Of a DNA stretch of 8,301 bases, positions 1 through 6,352 are shown one piece after another. The notes beneath the pieces are model-generated. The model saw only the letters and a program-made list of their open reading frames with translations. It did no database searches and was not told the DNA's origin. Position numbers and translations under genes: made by a program. The stretch is from an uncultured Eubacteriales bacterium (GTDB taxonomy: Bacteria; Bacillota; Clostridia; Christensenellales; Borkfalkiaceae). The stretch covers positions 1-8,301 of the forward strand of contig CABQND010000066.1 in assembly GCA_902465495.1 (NCBI GenBank), in the 5' to 3' direction. Positions within the stretch are counted from its first letter, which is position 1. Each line of letters starts with the position of its first letter.

Positions 1-32
1 TAACAGCTTTTGCGCTTTTTTTGTGTATGGAT

Positions 33-3000
33 TCAGACGCTTCGTATTCCGTCCACAGGCGCCTTTTTCGCGGTATTGTAAACGGGGAGAAAAGTAGAAA
101 GGAAACAGGTAATGAGAGATATTGCAAGGAGTGTGAGTAAAGGCACAATGCCGAACCGAAGGACGTGCAGAGACAGACTCGCTTGATCGATCAGAATGCT
201 ATTGATAACGCTGCAAAAAATAGCGGTCGCAACAACGGAAAGCAGGAAGCATATGGCAACAATGATCAGCGATTCGGCAAAGAATATCCGAAACACATCA
301 TATTTGCTTGCACCGACTGCACGCAATATTCCGATTTCCCGTTTCTTGTGACTGATAGATACAGATATAAAATTAAAGAGCAATAGGCAGGAAAAATCTG
401 CCATGACCAGTCCGATTGAAAGGAAGATACTGCGGAACATATTTACAAAAGAGCGTACCGAATAGGCTTCCTGTGCGGCATCGTTTGCGATGTAGTAGAA
501 AGAGCTGTCGGGATAACTGGTTTCTGAAAAACGAACAAAATTATTTATGAAACTATTGGAATGTATAAAGGGTACAAGAATCGTTTGGATATATGCGTCC
601 GATGGCTGCACGTAATCGGTAATAGTTTCATATGTCCATTCATATATTTGCGGTTCGGTGTAAACAGCATTGAACCGGTCTTGACTCATATAAATCCCTG
701 TATTGATAGAATTTGAATCGGCAAAGTATACACCTGCAATCGAAGCAGGCGTTTCGATTCCTGTTTTGCTGACTGTTACGGTAAAGGAAAGACGGATGGA
801 GAAATTGTTTAAAAAATTTTGAACGTCTTCTAAAAATTTAAGAAAGACATCTTCGTTCAAGTTTTGGTATGTCCCGCCAGAAGGATATTGAGCGCCGGCG
901 ATTGCATTTATTTTGTCCATAATCGTAAGGCGGTCGGCATCTTCCGTATCGTAATCGCGATAGAGGGCGTTTCCGATTGCGGATCCATCGTCTTGATATT
1001 GTTCGTTCAGATACTGAAAAAGCGCGTTTCCGTAGCTTATGGAATCAATTGCAAGCTCATCGGCGGAGAGTGCTCGGTCAAGTTGTTGTAAAGGTTGTAC
1101 CTGATTTGAAGAAAGGTCGTATACAGTCAGATATTTTTTATTGGAAGAGGGGGCATAGACACCGATTTGATCAGAAGATGAAACTTCAAATGTCGGTGGC
1201 ATATAGGGGTCTTTATTGGCAAATTCGACTTGTAAGCGGATGTACGTTCCCGTTTGGGTAAAGTATTCGGAAAAATCAATCGGTTTTTGATCGGATGGGC
1301 TGTCGATATTGTTTTGCGATATATGTGCCTCATAGAAAGAGGGACTCACAAGTGCCACTTTGCGAATGCCGGAGGAAAGTTCCTGTTTCCATTCTCTTTT
1401 TAAAATAGGATTATCGTAATTATAATTGTCTTGGTCTGCCGCTTGTTGCAATTCCTCGAATTTAGAGTCCGGCTTTTTGCTGTCGAACACGCCGCTGATG
1501 ACGACTGGCTCGGAAAATCCGATCGAAAAACTTTTACCGATGATGTCATCGTAATTTTTGATGGTATTTCCGTCATTGTCCGTATATTTTGAAACAACAA
1601 CGCTTTCGAAGGTAAATCGCGAGATCATGATCTCGTTTTCGTTTGTCGGATATTTACCGGCAAGAATATTTTCTAAGCTGCGCAGTGAATGGCCTTCGGG
1701 CACCCATGCAAAACCGCCGATTTCCGTGTCATAAAACATTCTTTTTGTTTCGGAAATATCGGCAAGCGCATTACAGGAAAGGTAAAATGCGCCGACCGCG
1801 TCTGTATTGAATCGTTTTCCGATCTGAGCGACTTCATCGTCAGTAAAAAGTGCAGAACCTTGAGTATCTTTGCTTTCCGAGTATTTTTCACCGTTGAGGT
1901 ATGTAATCCGTTTATAATAATATCCTTTTTCGAGCAAAGCGTATGACTCGGAAGAAGACTGCATTGCTTCTTCGAGTACGCCTCGCTCGTCGTACATCAT
2001 AAGTGTGGAAAAAAGTCCGAACATGGTGAATGCAACGACGGATAATATAACAGATAAAACCAAGCGAAACGGTTTGACGCGCAGGCTGTTTGCTCCGATG
2101 CGGATAGCTTTGCGAGCCGGTAATTTGCCATGCGGAAAAGCTTGAATTTCAGTTTTTTGCGTTTCTTTTTTTTCTTCGGAACGATCCGTATTTTGGCAAA
2201 AATGTACTGCGTCTTTGTGCCGATTTATTTCGGAAGGGAAAGGTGTAAGGTCAGATTGCATTGCTGGCGTAGGAACAAAAACTTCGCTTCCATCGTCGGA
2301 GACGTTCGCGATTTTTTTGAATTTCGGAACGAGATCGCCGTTGTTCGTTAAGAATATGTCTTTCGAGGAGCGCGCAAAAAATTCGTTCAGAACTTTTAAA
2401 TCCTCGTCGTTTAGTTGAGCTCCGGCTTTAATCAGAGCGGTATCGTTACCGACAAAGCGCAGATTTTCGCTTTGTATTTGCGCTTGTATGGTGGTTCTGC
2501 TTCGGTCGGAAAGTACTTTTCCGTCTTTGAGCTCGATGATGCGATCCGCATATGTTTCTGCAAATTCGGTGTCATGCGAAACAACGATTACCAGTTTGTC
2601 TTCGGACAACTTTTTCAAATCGGACAAAATTTGTGTTCCGGTGATGGAATCAAGTGCTCCGGTCGGTTCGTCTGCAAGAATGATCTGCGGCTGTTTGACA
2701 AGTGCCCGTGCGATCGCAACACGCTGTTTTTGCCCGCCTGAAAGCGTGTTTGGTTTTCTTTCAGCGAAATCTTCCATGCCGACTTGCCGCAAAATGTCGG
2801 TAACGCTTGCGGGGTTTTGTGTTTTTCCCTGTAATTCGAGCGCAATGGAGATATTTTCAGCGACTGTAAATTCGGGCAAGAGATTATATTCCTGGAAGAC
2901 AAAGCCGACCCGTGCGTTGCGGTAGCCATCGAAATCGGCGGCAGAAAAAGTGGCGCTTCCGATTCCGTCAATGATCACTTCGCCTGTATCCGGAACGTCT

Positions 3001-3164
3001 AACCCGCCTAAAATATTGAGCAGGGTGGATTTACCGCTTCCGGATTTTCCGAGTATGAAAACAAGTCCTTTTTCAGGAAAATCGATGGAAACATCGTCGA
3101 GGGCGCGTAAGTTTACGCCCTTTTTATTTCGATAGATTTTTCTTGCTCCGCGAATACTGAACAA
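33..3164 (-). CDS. MacB/FtsX-type ABC transporter, fused ATP-binding and permease protein
   Basis: A single chain of about 1043 residues that should use ATP hydrolysis at the inner face of the membrane to drive a large extracytoplasmic domain (mechanotransmission or export); the substrate is unknown. The ATPase occupies about residues 1-220: Walker A GKSGSGKST (39-47), Q-loop Gln91, signature LSGGQ (141-145), Walker B IILADEP (161-167, Glu166), D-loop GALD and switch His197. A polar linker (about 221-355) leads to TM1 (about 366-390), an ectodomain of about 520 residues, then TM2 (about 912-935), TM3 (about 962-987) and TM4 (about 1004-1026). The stretch KKREIGILRAVGASKYDVFR (940-959) is the FtsX-permease signature. 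Four TMs with the ectodomain between TM1 and TM2 is the MacB plan, but the ectodomain is much larger than in MacB. The start is taken as TTG at 3164 because GGAGG lies 8 bases upstream; the upstream in-frame GTG at 3173 overlaps that GGAGG. No MacA-like adaptor, TolC or two-component system is adjacent. The family call is firm; the role is unknown. Confidence 0.93.
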   Translation of the reverse strand: MFSIRGARKIYRNKKGVNLRALDDVSIDFPEKGLVFILGKSGSGKSTLLNILGGLDVPDTGEVIIDGIGSATFSAADFDGYRNARVGFVFQEYNLLPEFTVAENISIALELQGKTQNPASVTDILRQVGMEDFAERKPNTLSGGQKQRVAIARALVKQPQIILADEPTGALDSITGTQILSDLKKLSEDKLVIVVSHDTEFAETYADRIIELKDGKVLSDRSRTTIQAQIQSENLRFVGNDTALIKAGAQLNDEDLKVLNEFFARSSKDIFLTNNGDLVPKFKKIANVSDDGSEVFVPTPAMQSDLTPFPSEINRHKDAVHFCQNTDRSEEKKETQKTEIQAFPHGKLPARKAIRIGANSLRVKPFRLVLSVILSVVAFTMFGLFSTLMMYDERGVLEEAMQSSSESYALLEKGYYYKRITYLNGEKYSESKDTQGSALFTDDEVAQIGKRFNTDAVGAFYLSCNALADISETKRMFYDTEIGGFAWVPEGHSLRSLENILAGKYPTNENEIMISRFTFESVVVSKYTDNDGNTIKNYDDIIGKSFSIGFSEPVVISGVFDSKKPDSKFEELQQAADQDNYNYDNPILKREWKQELSSGIRKVALVSPSFYEAHISQNNIDSPSDQKPIDFSEYFTQTGTYIRLQVEFANKDPYMPPTFEVSSSDQIGVYAPSSNKKYLTVYDLSSNQVQPLQQLDRALSADELAIDSISYGNALFQYLNEQYQDDGSAIGNALYRDYDTEDADRLTIMDKINAIAGAQYPSGGTYQNLNEDVFLKFLEDVQNFLNNFSIRLSFTVTVSKTGIETPASIAGVYFADSNSINTGIYMSQDRFNAVYTEPQIYEWTYETITDYVQPSDAYIQTILVPFIHSNSFINNFVRFSETSYPDSSFYYIANDAAQEAYSVRSFVNMFRSIFLSIGLVMADFSCLLLFNFISVSISHKKREIGILRAVGASKYDVFRIFFAESLIIVAICFLLSVVATAIFCSVINSILIDQASLSLHVLRFGIVPLLTLLAISLITCFLSTFLPVYNTAKKAPVDGIRSV
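3101..3130 (+). other. Terminator-like hairpin antisense to the ABC transporter 5' end
   Basis: On the plus strand, GGGC(gc)GTA - AGTT - TACGCCC (3101-3120) can form a stem with a two-base bulge. It is followed directly by TTTTTATTTC, the look of an intrinsic terminator. It lies inside the coding region on the opposite strand (codons for KKGVNLRA), so it may be chance. If real, it would stop antisense transcripts before they reach the kinase promoter. Confidence 0.25.
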
Positions 3165-3172
3165 AACATGCA

Positions 3173-3177
3173 CCTCC
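3173..3177 (-). promoter_or_regulatory. Ribosome binding site that decides the ABC transporter start
   Basis: On the minus strand the sequence reads ACGGAGGTGCATGTTTTG. The GGAGG occupies 3177-3173 and its last G is the first base of the in-frame GTG codon, so that GTG cannot be served by it. The in-frame TTG at 3164-3162 lies 8 bases downstream, the usual distance. An ATG at 3169-3167 lies in another frame, only 3 bases away. I infer TTG initiation. Confidence 0.6.
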
Positions 3178-3194
3178 GTAAATGGTAGGAAAGT

Positions 3195-3208
3195 TTTTAA
3201 ATTTAAAA
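3195..3208. repeat. 14-bp perfect AT palindrome in the divergent intergenic region
   Basis: TTTTAAATTTAAAA is its own reverse complement. It lies between the ABC transporter start and the kinase promoter, upstream of both. It could be an operator or simply AT-rich sequence; composition alone makes such palindromes fairly likely here. I saw no clear -35/-10 pair for the ABC transporter on the minus strand in this interval. Confidence 0.3.
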
Positions 3209-3241
3209 GGCTTGTTTTTTTGCAAAATTTTTATGGAAGTA

Positions 3242-3270
3242 TTGACAAATCAAAATTTTTGCGGTTTAAT
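3242..3270 (+). promoter_or_regulatory. Sigma-A promoter of the cytidylate kinase-like gene
   Basis: A perfect -35 box TTGACA (3242-3247) is followed after exactly 17 bases by TTTAAT (3265-3270), which matches TATAAT at five of six positions. Transcription should begin near 3277, giving a leader of about 44 bases before the ATG at 3321. Confidence 0.75.
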
Positions 3271-3284
3271 AGAAATATAAGAGG

Positions 3285-3303
3285 CTTTCCGCTTTGCGGA
3301 AGG
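3285..3303 (+). other. 5' leader hairpin before the kinase-like gene
   Basis: CTTTCCGC (3285-3292) can pair with GCGGAAGG (3296-3303) across a TTT loop, giving 8 pairs including one T-G. It begins within about 10 bases of the predicted transcript start and ends 2 bases before the ribosome binding site AAGGAGG (3306-3312). It may stabilise the mRNA 5' end or tune ribosome access. The pairing is visible; the role is inferred. Confidence 0.4.
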
Positions 3304-3320
3304 ATAAGGAGGCAGAAAAT

Positions 3321-3896
3321 ATGAGCAAAGTAATCACGGTCAGCCGTCAGTTTGGAAGCGGCGGGCGCGAATTCGGAATCAAATTATCGCAGGCACTGGG
3401 AATTCCTTTTTACGATAAGGATTTGATTTCGATGGCTGCGGAGGATAGCAATCTTTCCGCGGAATTTATGAAACATTACGAAGAAAGTGCACCGGGTATT
3501 TTTTCTCGTACACTGTATTCCTATTATCAGATGCCTATGACCGATCAGATCTACATTGCGCAATCCAATCTGATCAAGAGGCTTGCGGCTGAGGGTCCGT
3601 GCGTTATAATAGGTCGCTGTTCGGATGTTATTGTCGAGGACAGCGTGAAAATTTATATTCATGCACCGCTTGCCAAACGTGTGGAGCGGAAAAATGCGAT
3701 GGATTTGGGAATTCCTCCTGAAAAAATGGAAGAGCATGTCAAAGCGACAGACAAAAAGCGTAAAAAGTATTATGAATATTATACGGATCAAAAATGGGGG
3801 ATGGCTGAAAACCATCACTTATGTCTTGACAGCGGCGTGATCGGGGTAGACGGTTGCGTTGACTGCGCTTTGGAATTTTTAAAGCACATGGATTGA
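3321..3896 (+). CDS. Cytidylate kinase-like family protein (P-loop NMP kinase fold)
   Basis: A cytoplasmic protein of 191 residues resembling the cytidylate kinase-like family (Pfam Cytidylate_kin2 type) rather than canonical Cmk. The N-terminus ITVSRQFGSGGREFG (5-19) is the family's variant P-loop, in which the usual Walker A lysine is replaced by Arg16. GIPFYDKDLI (27-36) and CVIIGRCSDVI (94-104) are further family hallmarks, and the lid-like segment TDKKRKKYYEYYT (143-155) is followed by KWG (158-160) and the typical C-terminal LCLDSGVIGVDG. Members are assumed to phosphorylate a nucleotide or related small molecule, but the true substrate is generally unproven. AAGGAGG at 3306-3312 sits 8 bases before this ATG; an in-frame TTG at 3294 lies inside the leader hairpin and is unlikely to be the start. 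It has its own promoter at 3242-3270 and a terminator just after it, so it is probably monocistronic. Confidence 0.88.
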   Translation: MSKVITVSRQFGSGGREFGIKLSQALGIPFYDKDLISMAAEDSNLSAEFMKHYEESAPGIFSRTLYSYYQMPMTDQIYIAQSNLIKRLAAEGPCVIIGRCSDVIVEDSVKIYIHAPLAKRVERKNAMDLGIPPEKMEEHVKATDKKRKKYYEYYTDQKWGMAENHHLCLDSGVIGVDGCVDCALEFLKHMD

Positions 3897-3934
3897 AATT
3901 TGTAAAAATGATAAAATAGAATAGTACGAATGCC

Positions 3935-3970
3935 GGCGGCGCTTGAAAGGGCGCCGCCTTTCATTTATTT
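3935..3970 (+). terminator. Intrinsic terminator of the kinase-like gene
   Basis: An 8-bp perfect GC-rich stem, GGCGGCGC (3935-3942) with GCGCCGCC (3951-3958), closes an 8-base loop and is followed by the T-rich tail TTTCATTTATTT. It starts 38 bases after the kinase stop codon. On the minus strand the tail is poorer in T, so it may serve the convergent membrane-protein gene only weakly. A competing stem GAAAGG (3945-3950) with CCTTTC (3957-3962) is also possible. Confidence 0.85.
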
Positions 3971-4030
3971 AACTGTTTATTTAACGTTTCAAAAGATAAA
4001 AATACTCACTTTTTTGGAAAATTGATTTGT

Positions 4031-4501
4031 TTATAGAAGGGCAAGAGAGAGAGCTATTATGATCACTGCCAAAACAACAATGGAAAGCAGAATGATCCCG
4101 ACCTTATAATAACGGATTCGTTTTTCTACTTGCGGAAGATCTTGTTCGAGACAGGATAATTCTTCACACTGTGCCCCTTCGACTTCGTAAGTATTTCCGG
4201 CTTGTTTGAAACGGATGAGGACTTCATCATTTTCGATATTATGAAGGCGTATTCGGATTTCTGTACGAGAGCGCCGTTCGTCGCGGAAGTCATCAAAAGA
4301 AGCGGTAAGGATGCCGGCTATGAAATTGAAAAAGATGAGTAAAAACCAAAATTTACTGAGTACTATATTTCTTTCACGGAAGGTAAGTTCGAGCGTATCT
4401 TCGGGCAAGTCGTATTCTTCGCCGCTTTTGAGTTTTTGATTGCCGAAGAAAACATCGAAGCGTTTTCCGTACGGTTTCTCGTGAAATATTTGAACAAGCA
4501 T
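4031..4501 (-). CDS. Hypothetical protein with two transmembrane segments
   Basis: A 156-residue protein that I do not recognise. Residues 1-50 form a soluble, charged N-terminal part (with GEEYDLPEDTLELTFRERN at 27-45). A first hydrophobic segment, FWFLLIFFNFIAGILTASF, covers about 51-69. A polar middle domain of about 64 residues (70-133) has strand-like alternation (TEIRIRLHNIENDEVLIRF) and two cysteines (112 and 117). A strongly hydrophobic segment (about 134-156) ends exactly at the C-terminus, so there is no cytoplasmic tail beyond it. No signal peptide is visible. The start is ATG at 4501: GGGAG lies 9 bases upstream (4515-4511) and a good extended -10 promoter lies just before it. A longer in-frame reading from TTG at 4588 lacks a ribosome binding site and would begin upstream of that promoter. 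The gene is convergent with the kinase gene and divergent from malQ. Nothing in the context assigns a function. Confidence 0.75.
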   Translation of the reverse strand: MLVQIFHEKPYGKRFDVFFGNQKLKSGEEYDLPEDTLELTFRERNIVLSKFWFLLIFFNFIAGILTASFDDFRDERRSRTEIRIRLHNIENDEVLIRFKQAGNTYEVEGAQCEELSCLEQDLPQVEKRIRYYKVGIILLSIVVLAVIIIALSLALL

Positions 4502-4528
4502 GCAGTGTTGCTCCCGAAGTTTTTCTGC

Positions 4529-4557
4529 ATTGTAACATAAAATCAAATGGTGCGCAA
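4529..4557 (-). promoter_or_regulatory. Extended -10 promoter of the two-TM protein gene
   Basis: Reading the minus strand, TTGCGC (4557-4552) is followed after 17 bases by TACAAT (4534-4529), preceded by TGT, an extended -10 element. The predicted start near 4522 gives a leader of about 20 bases before the ATG at 4501. This placement supports the shorter start for the gene. Confidence 0.65.
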
Positions 4558-4607
4558 CACCTATGTGGAAAATTACTTGAAAAAGCAAGGGAATTTGTAA
4601 AAAATAG

Positions 4608-4635
4608 TTGAAAAGTTATGCGGATGTGATAAAAT
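4608..4635 (+). promoter_or_regulatory. Promoter of malQ
   Basis: TTGAAA (4608-4613), 16 bases, then TAAAAT (4630-4635) with TGA just before it, an extended -10. The predicted start is near 4642, about 47 bases before the malQ ATG. It diverges from the promoter at 4529-4557, with about 50 bases between the two -35 boxes. Confidence 0.65.
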
Positions 4636-4657
4636 AATAGAGAAATACTATTAAGAA

Positions 4658-4672
4658 GCGCGAATTTAGCGC
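4658..4672. repeat. Interrupted dyad in the malQ leader
   Basis: GCGCGAATTTAGCGC has GCGC arms and an inner AA/TT pair around a central T, with one mismatched pair. It lies at about +17 to +31 of the predicted malQ transcript and ends 5 bases before GAGG (4678-4681). It could be an operator or a small leader hairpin; either role is inference. Confidence 0.3.
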
Positions 4673-4688
4673 AAAGTGAGGAAAAGGG

Positions 4689-6248
4689 ATGGCAGAAAAA
4701 GAGATGTCGATAAAAAAACGTATAAAAAAGCAGGTCAATGAGGTGATCCCGGAACGCTCGGCGGGAGTGCTTTTGCACGTTTCTTCCCTGCCCGGAAAGT
4801 ACGGGATCGGCACGATGGGGAAAGAGGCTCGCGCATTCGTGGATTTTCTCAGCGAGGCGGGCTTTCGGTACTGGCAAGTCTTACCGCTGGTGCAGACCGA
4901 CTTCGGGGATTCGCCGTATCAGTCGGTGTTTGGGGCGTCCGGAAATCCGTATCTTATCGATCCCGAAACGCTTGTCGAGGAAGGTTTGCTGAAAAAGAGC
5001 GAACTTTTCGCATATCGCGTTCCCAATACAGGAAAGACGGACTACGCGTTCCTAAGTGAAAACAAAGCGTCTCTTTTGCGCAAGGCTTTTTCGCGGTTCG
5101 ATGTGCAGGGAAAAGAGTTTTTGCATTTCGTACAAGAGGGCGATTTCAAAGACTATTCATTATTTATGGCGCTGCGAGGCAAATACGGAGCGGGCTTTAT
5201 AAGCTGGGAGAAACCTTTACGTTTGCATGATGTTGCGGCGCTTGAAAAATTTTATGCCGAAAATAAAAATGAGGTTTTGTTTTGGCAGTTCGTGCAGTAT
5301 GAATTTTTCCGTCAGTGGAGTACATTGAAAGGATATGCGAATTCTCGCGGGATTCGCATTGTGGGGGATATTCCGCTGTATGTGGCATATGATTCAGCGG
5401 ATGTTTGGGCAAATCCGCGCCTTTTCAAACTCAATAAAAATCAGACGCGCAGAAAAGTTGCCGGTGTGCCGCCCGATTATTTTTCGGCGACAGGTCAGCT
5501 TTGGGGAAATCCCGTGTACGATTGGAAAGTGCATGAAGCGGAAGGATTTGGTTGGTGGATCGACCGTATTCGCCGTGCGTTTTCATTGTATGACGTCGTG
5601 CGTATCGATCATTTTCGTGGTTTTGACCGATATTTTGAGATTGATGCTTCGGAAGAAACGGCAATGAACGGGCATTGGAAAAAAGGTCCGGGCGCAAAAT
5701 TGTTCGAAGCGGCGCAGGCGGCGCTCGGAAAGCTGGACTTTATTGCGGAGGATCTCGGTACATTGGATTCCGGGGTTTATCGCTTGATGCGCAGGACAGG
5801 ATATCCGGGCATGAAAGTCATACAGTTTGCTTTTGACGGGAATCCGGATAATCCATATCTGCCGTACAAGATCGGGGAAAATTCCGTATGTTATACGGGC
5901 ACACATGATAACAATACACTGATCGGCTTTTTGGAAGAGTTAACGCCGATCGAAGGGGAAAATTTACGCGCTGCGCTTCGGCCTCTTTTGAAAGAGGAGA
6001 AAATTTCGGCGCGGCTTACGGGCAGTGTGCAAACCGCAAAGGCAATGCGCGCACTCGCGCTGTCTGTTCGCTCGAATCTTACTGTATTGCCCGCGCAGGA
6101 TATCCTGCTTACGGGTGCAAATACGCGCATGAACGTGCCGTCGGTTGCATCGGGAAATTGGTGTTATCGTTTGCGCGGCGGGTTCACCGCAAGCGATGCG
6201 CAAAAGTGCCGTGAATTGCTTATGCGCAGCGGCAGGCTTAAAAAGTAA
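4689..6248 (+). CDS. malQ: 4-alpha-glucanotransferase (amylomaltase), GH77
   Basis: A cytoplasmic GH77 enzyme of 519 residues that transfers alpha-1,4-glucan segments between maltodextrins, releasing glucose, as part of maltose, starch or glycogen use. The N-terminal motif AGVLLHVSSLPGKYGIGTMG (25-44) is followed by YWQVLPLVQTDFGDSPYQ and ASGNPYLIDP, GDIPLYVAYDSADVWANP (about 226-243) and the substrate loop VPPDYFSATGQLWGNP (260-275). The catalytic residues are all present: nucleophile Asp307 in VRIDHFRG, acid/base Glu354 in FIAEDLG and the transition-state stabiliser Asp407 in YTGTHDNNT. Their spacing (47 and 53) closely matches Thermus amylomaltase (Asp293, Glu340, Asp395, from memory). Length is normal for the short bacterial type without the extra N-terminal domain of E. 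coli MalQ. The start is supported by GAGG 7 bases upstream. No glycogen or maltodextrin genes adjoin it. No clear terminator follows, so some read-through into the hydrogenase gene is possible. Confidence 0.97.
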   Translation: MAEKEMSIKKRIKKQVNEVIPERSAGVLLHVSSLPGKYGIGTMGKEARAFVDFLSEAGFRYWQVLPLVQTDFGDSPYQSVFGASGNPYLIDPETLVEEGLLKKSELFAYRVPNTGKTDYAFLSENKASLLRKAFSRFDVQGKEFLHFVQEGDFKDYSLFMALRGKYGAGFISWEKPLRLHDVAALEKFYAENKNEVLFWQFVQYEFFRQWSTLKGYANSRGIRIVGDIPLYVAYDSADVWANPRLFKLNKNQTRRKVAGVPPDYFSATGQLWGNPVYDWKVHEAEGFGWWIDRIRRAFSLYDVVRIDHFRGFDRYFEIDASEETAMNGHWKKGPGAKLFEAAQAALGKLDFIAEDLGTLDSGVYRLMRRTGYPGMKVIQFAFDGNPDNPYLPYKIGENSVCYTGTHDNNTLIGFLEELTPIEGENLRAALRPLLKEEKISARLTGSVQTAKAMRALALSVRSNLTVLPAQDILLTGANTRMNVPSVASGNWCYRLRGGFTASDAQKCRELLMRSGRLKK

Positions 6249-6285
6249 GCGCAAAAAACGGCGTGGAATCGAAGGCGGCCTCCGG

Positions 6286-6314
6286 TTGACAAATCAGTTG
6301 CGATCGAGTATAAT
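6286..6314 (+). promoter_or_regulatory. Perfect consensus sigma-A promoter of the hydrogenase gene
   Basis: TTGACA (6286-6291), 17 bases, then TATAAT (6309-6314): both hexamers and the spacing are exact consensus. Transcription should begin near 6321, about 32 bases before the ATG. A promoter this strong often needs a repressor to be controlled, and a palindrome sits directly downstream. Confidence 0.88.
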
Positions 6315-6324
6315 AATCCGGATT
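6315..6324. repeat. 10-bp palindrome at the hydrogenase transcription start
   Basis: AATCCGGATT is a perfect palindrome that begins at the base after the -10 box and covers the predicted transcription start. It is placed where a repressor would block initiation. It does not resemble the Rex operator (TTGTGAA-type arms). The palindrome is seen directly; an operator role is inferred. Confidence 0.4.
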
Positions 6325-6352
6325 TTTTGAATGAAAAAGGAGAGGCCAGAAT

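Noticed and set aside
1..32. T-rich tract that could be the tail of a plus-strand terminator
   Set aside because: The run CTTTTTTT at 15-22 is suggestive, but any upstream stem arm lies outside the window and the visible part forms only a weak AGC/GCT pairing.
2415..2925. Open frames on the plus strand inside the ABC transporter ATPase region
   Set aside because: They are antisense shadows of well conserved ATPase motifs, rich in Ser and Cys, with no domain of their own.
3294..3320. N-terminal extension of the kinase-like protein from TTG at 3294
   Set aside because: The TTG sits in the loop of the leader hairpin with no upstream ribosome binding site, whereas the ATG at 3321 has AAGGAGG 8 bases before it and begins the conserved family N-terminus.
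3893..3924. Possible promoter after the kinase gene (TTGAAA and TAAAAT)
   Set aside because: The two boxes are only 13 bases apart, too close for sigma-A, and the terminator at 3935 would end any transcript almost at once.
4502..4588. Longer form of the two-TM protein from TTG at 4588
   Set aside because: There is no ribosome binding site before the TTG, and the extension overlaps a good promoter (4529-4557) whose transcript would begin after it.
6249..6352. Rex redox-repressor site upstream of the hydrogenase gene
   Set aside because: Expected from known regulation in Clostridia, but no TTGTGAA/TTCACAA or TTGTTAA/TTAACAA arms are present.
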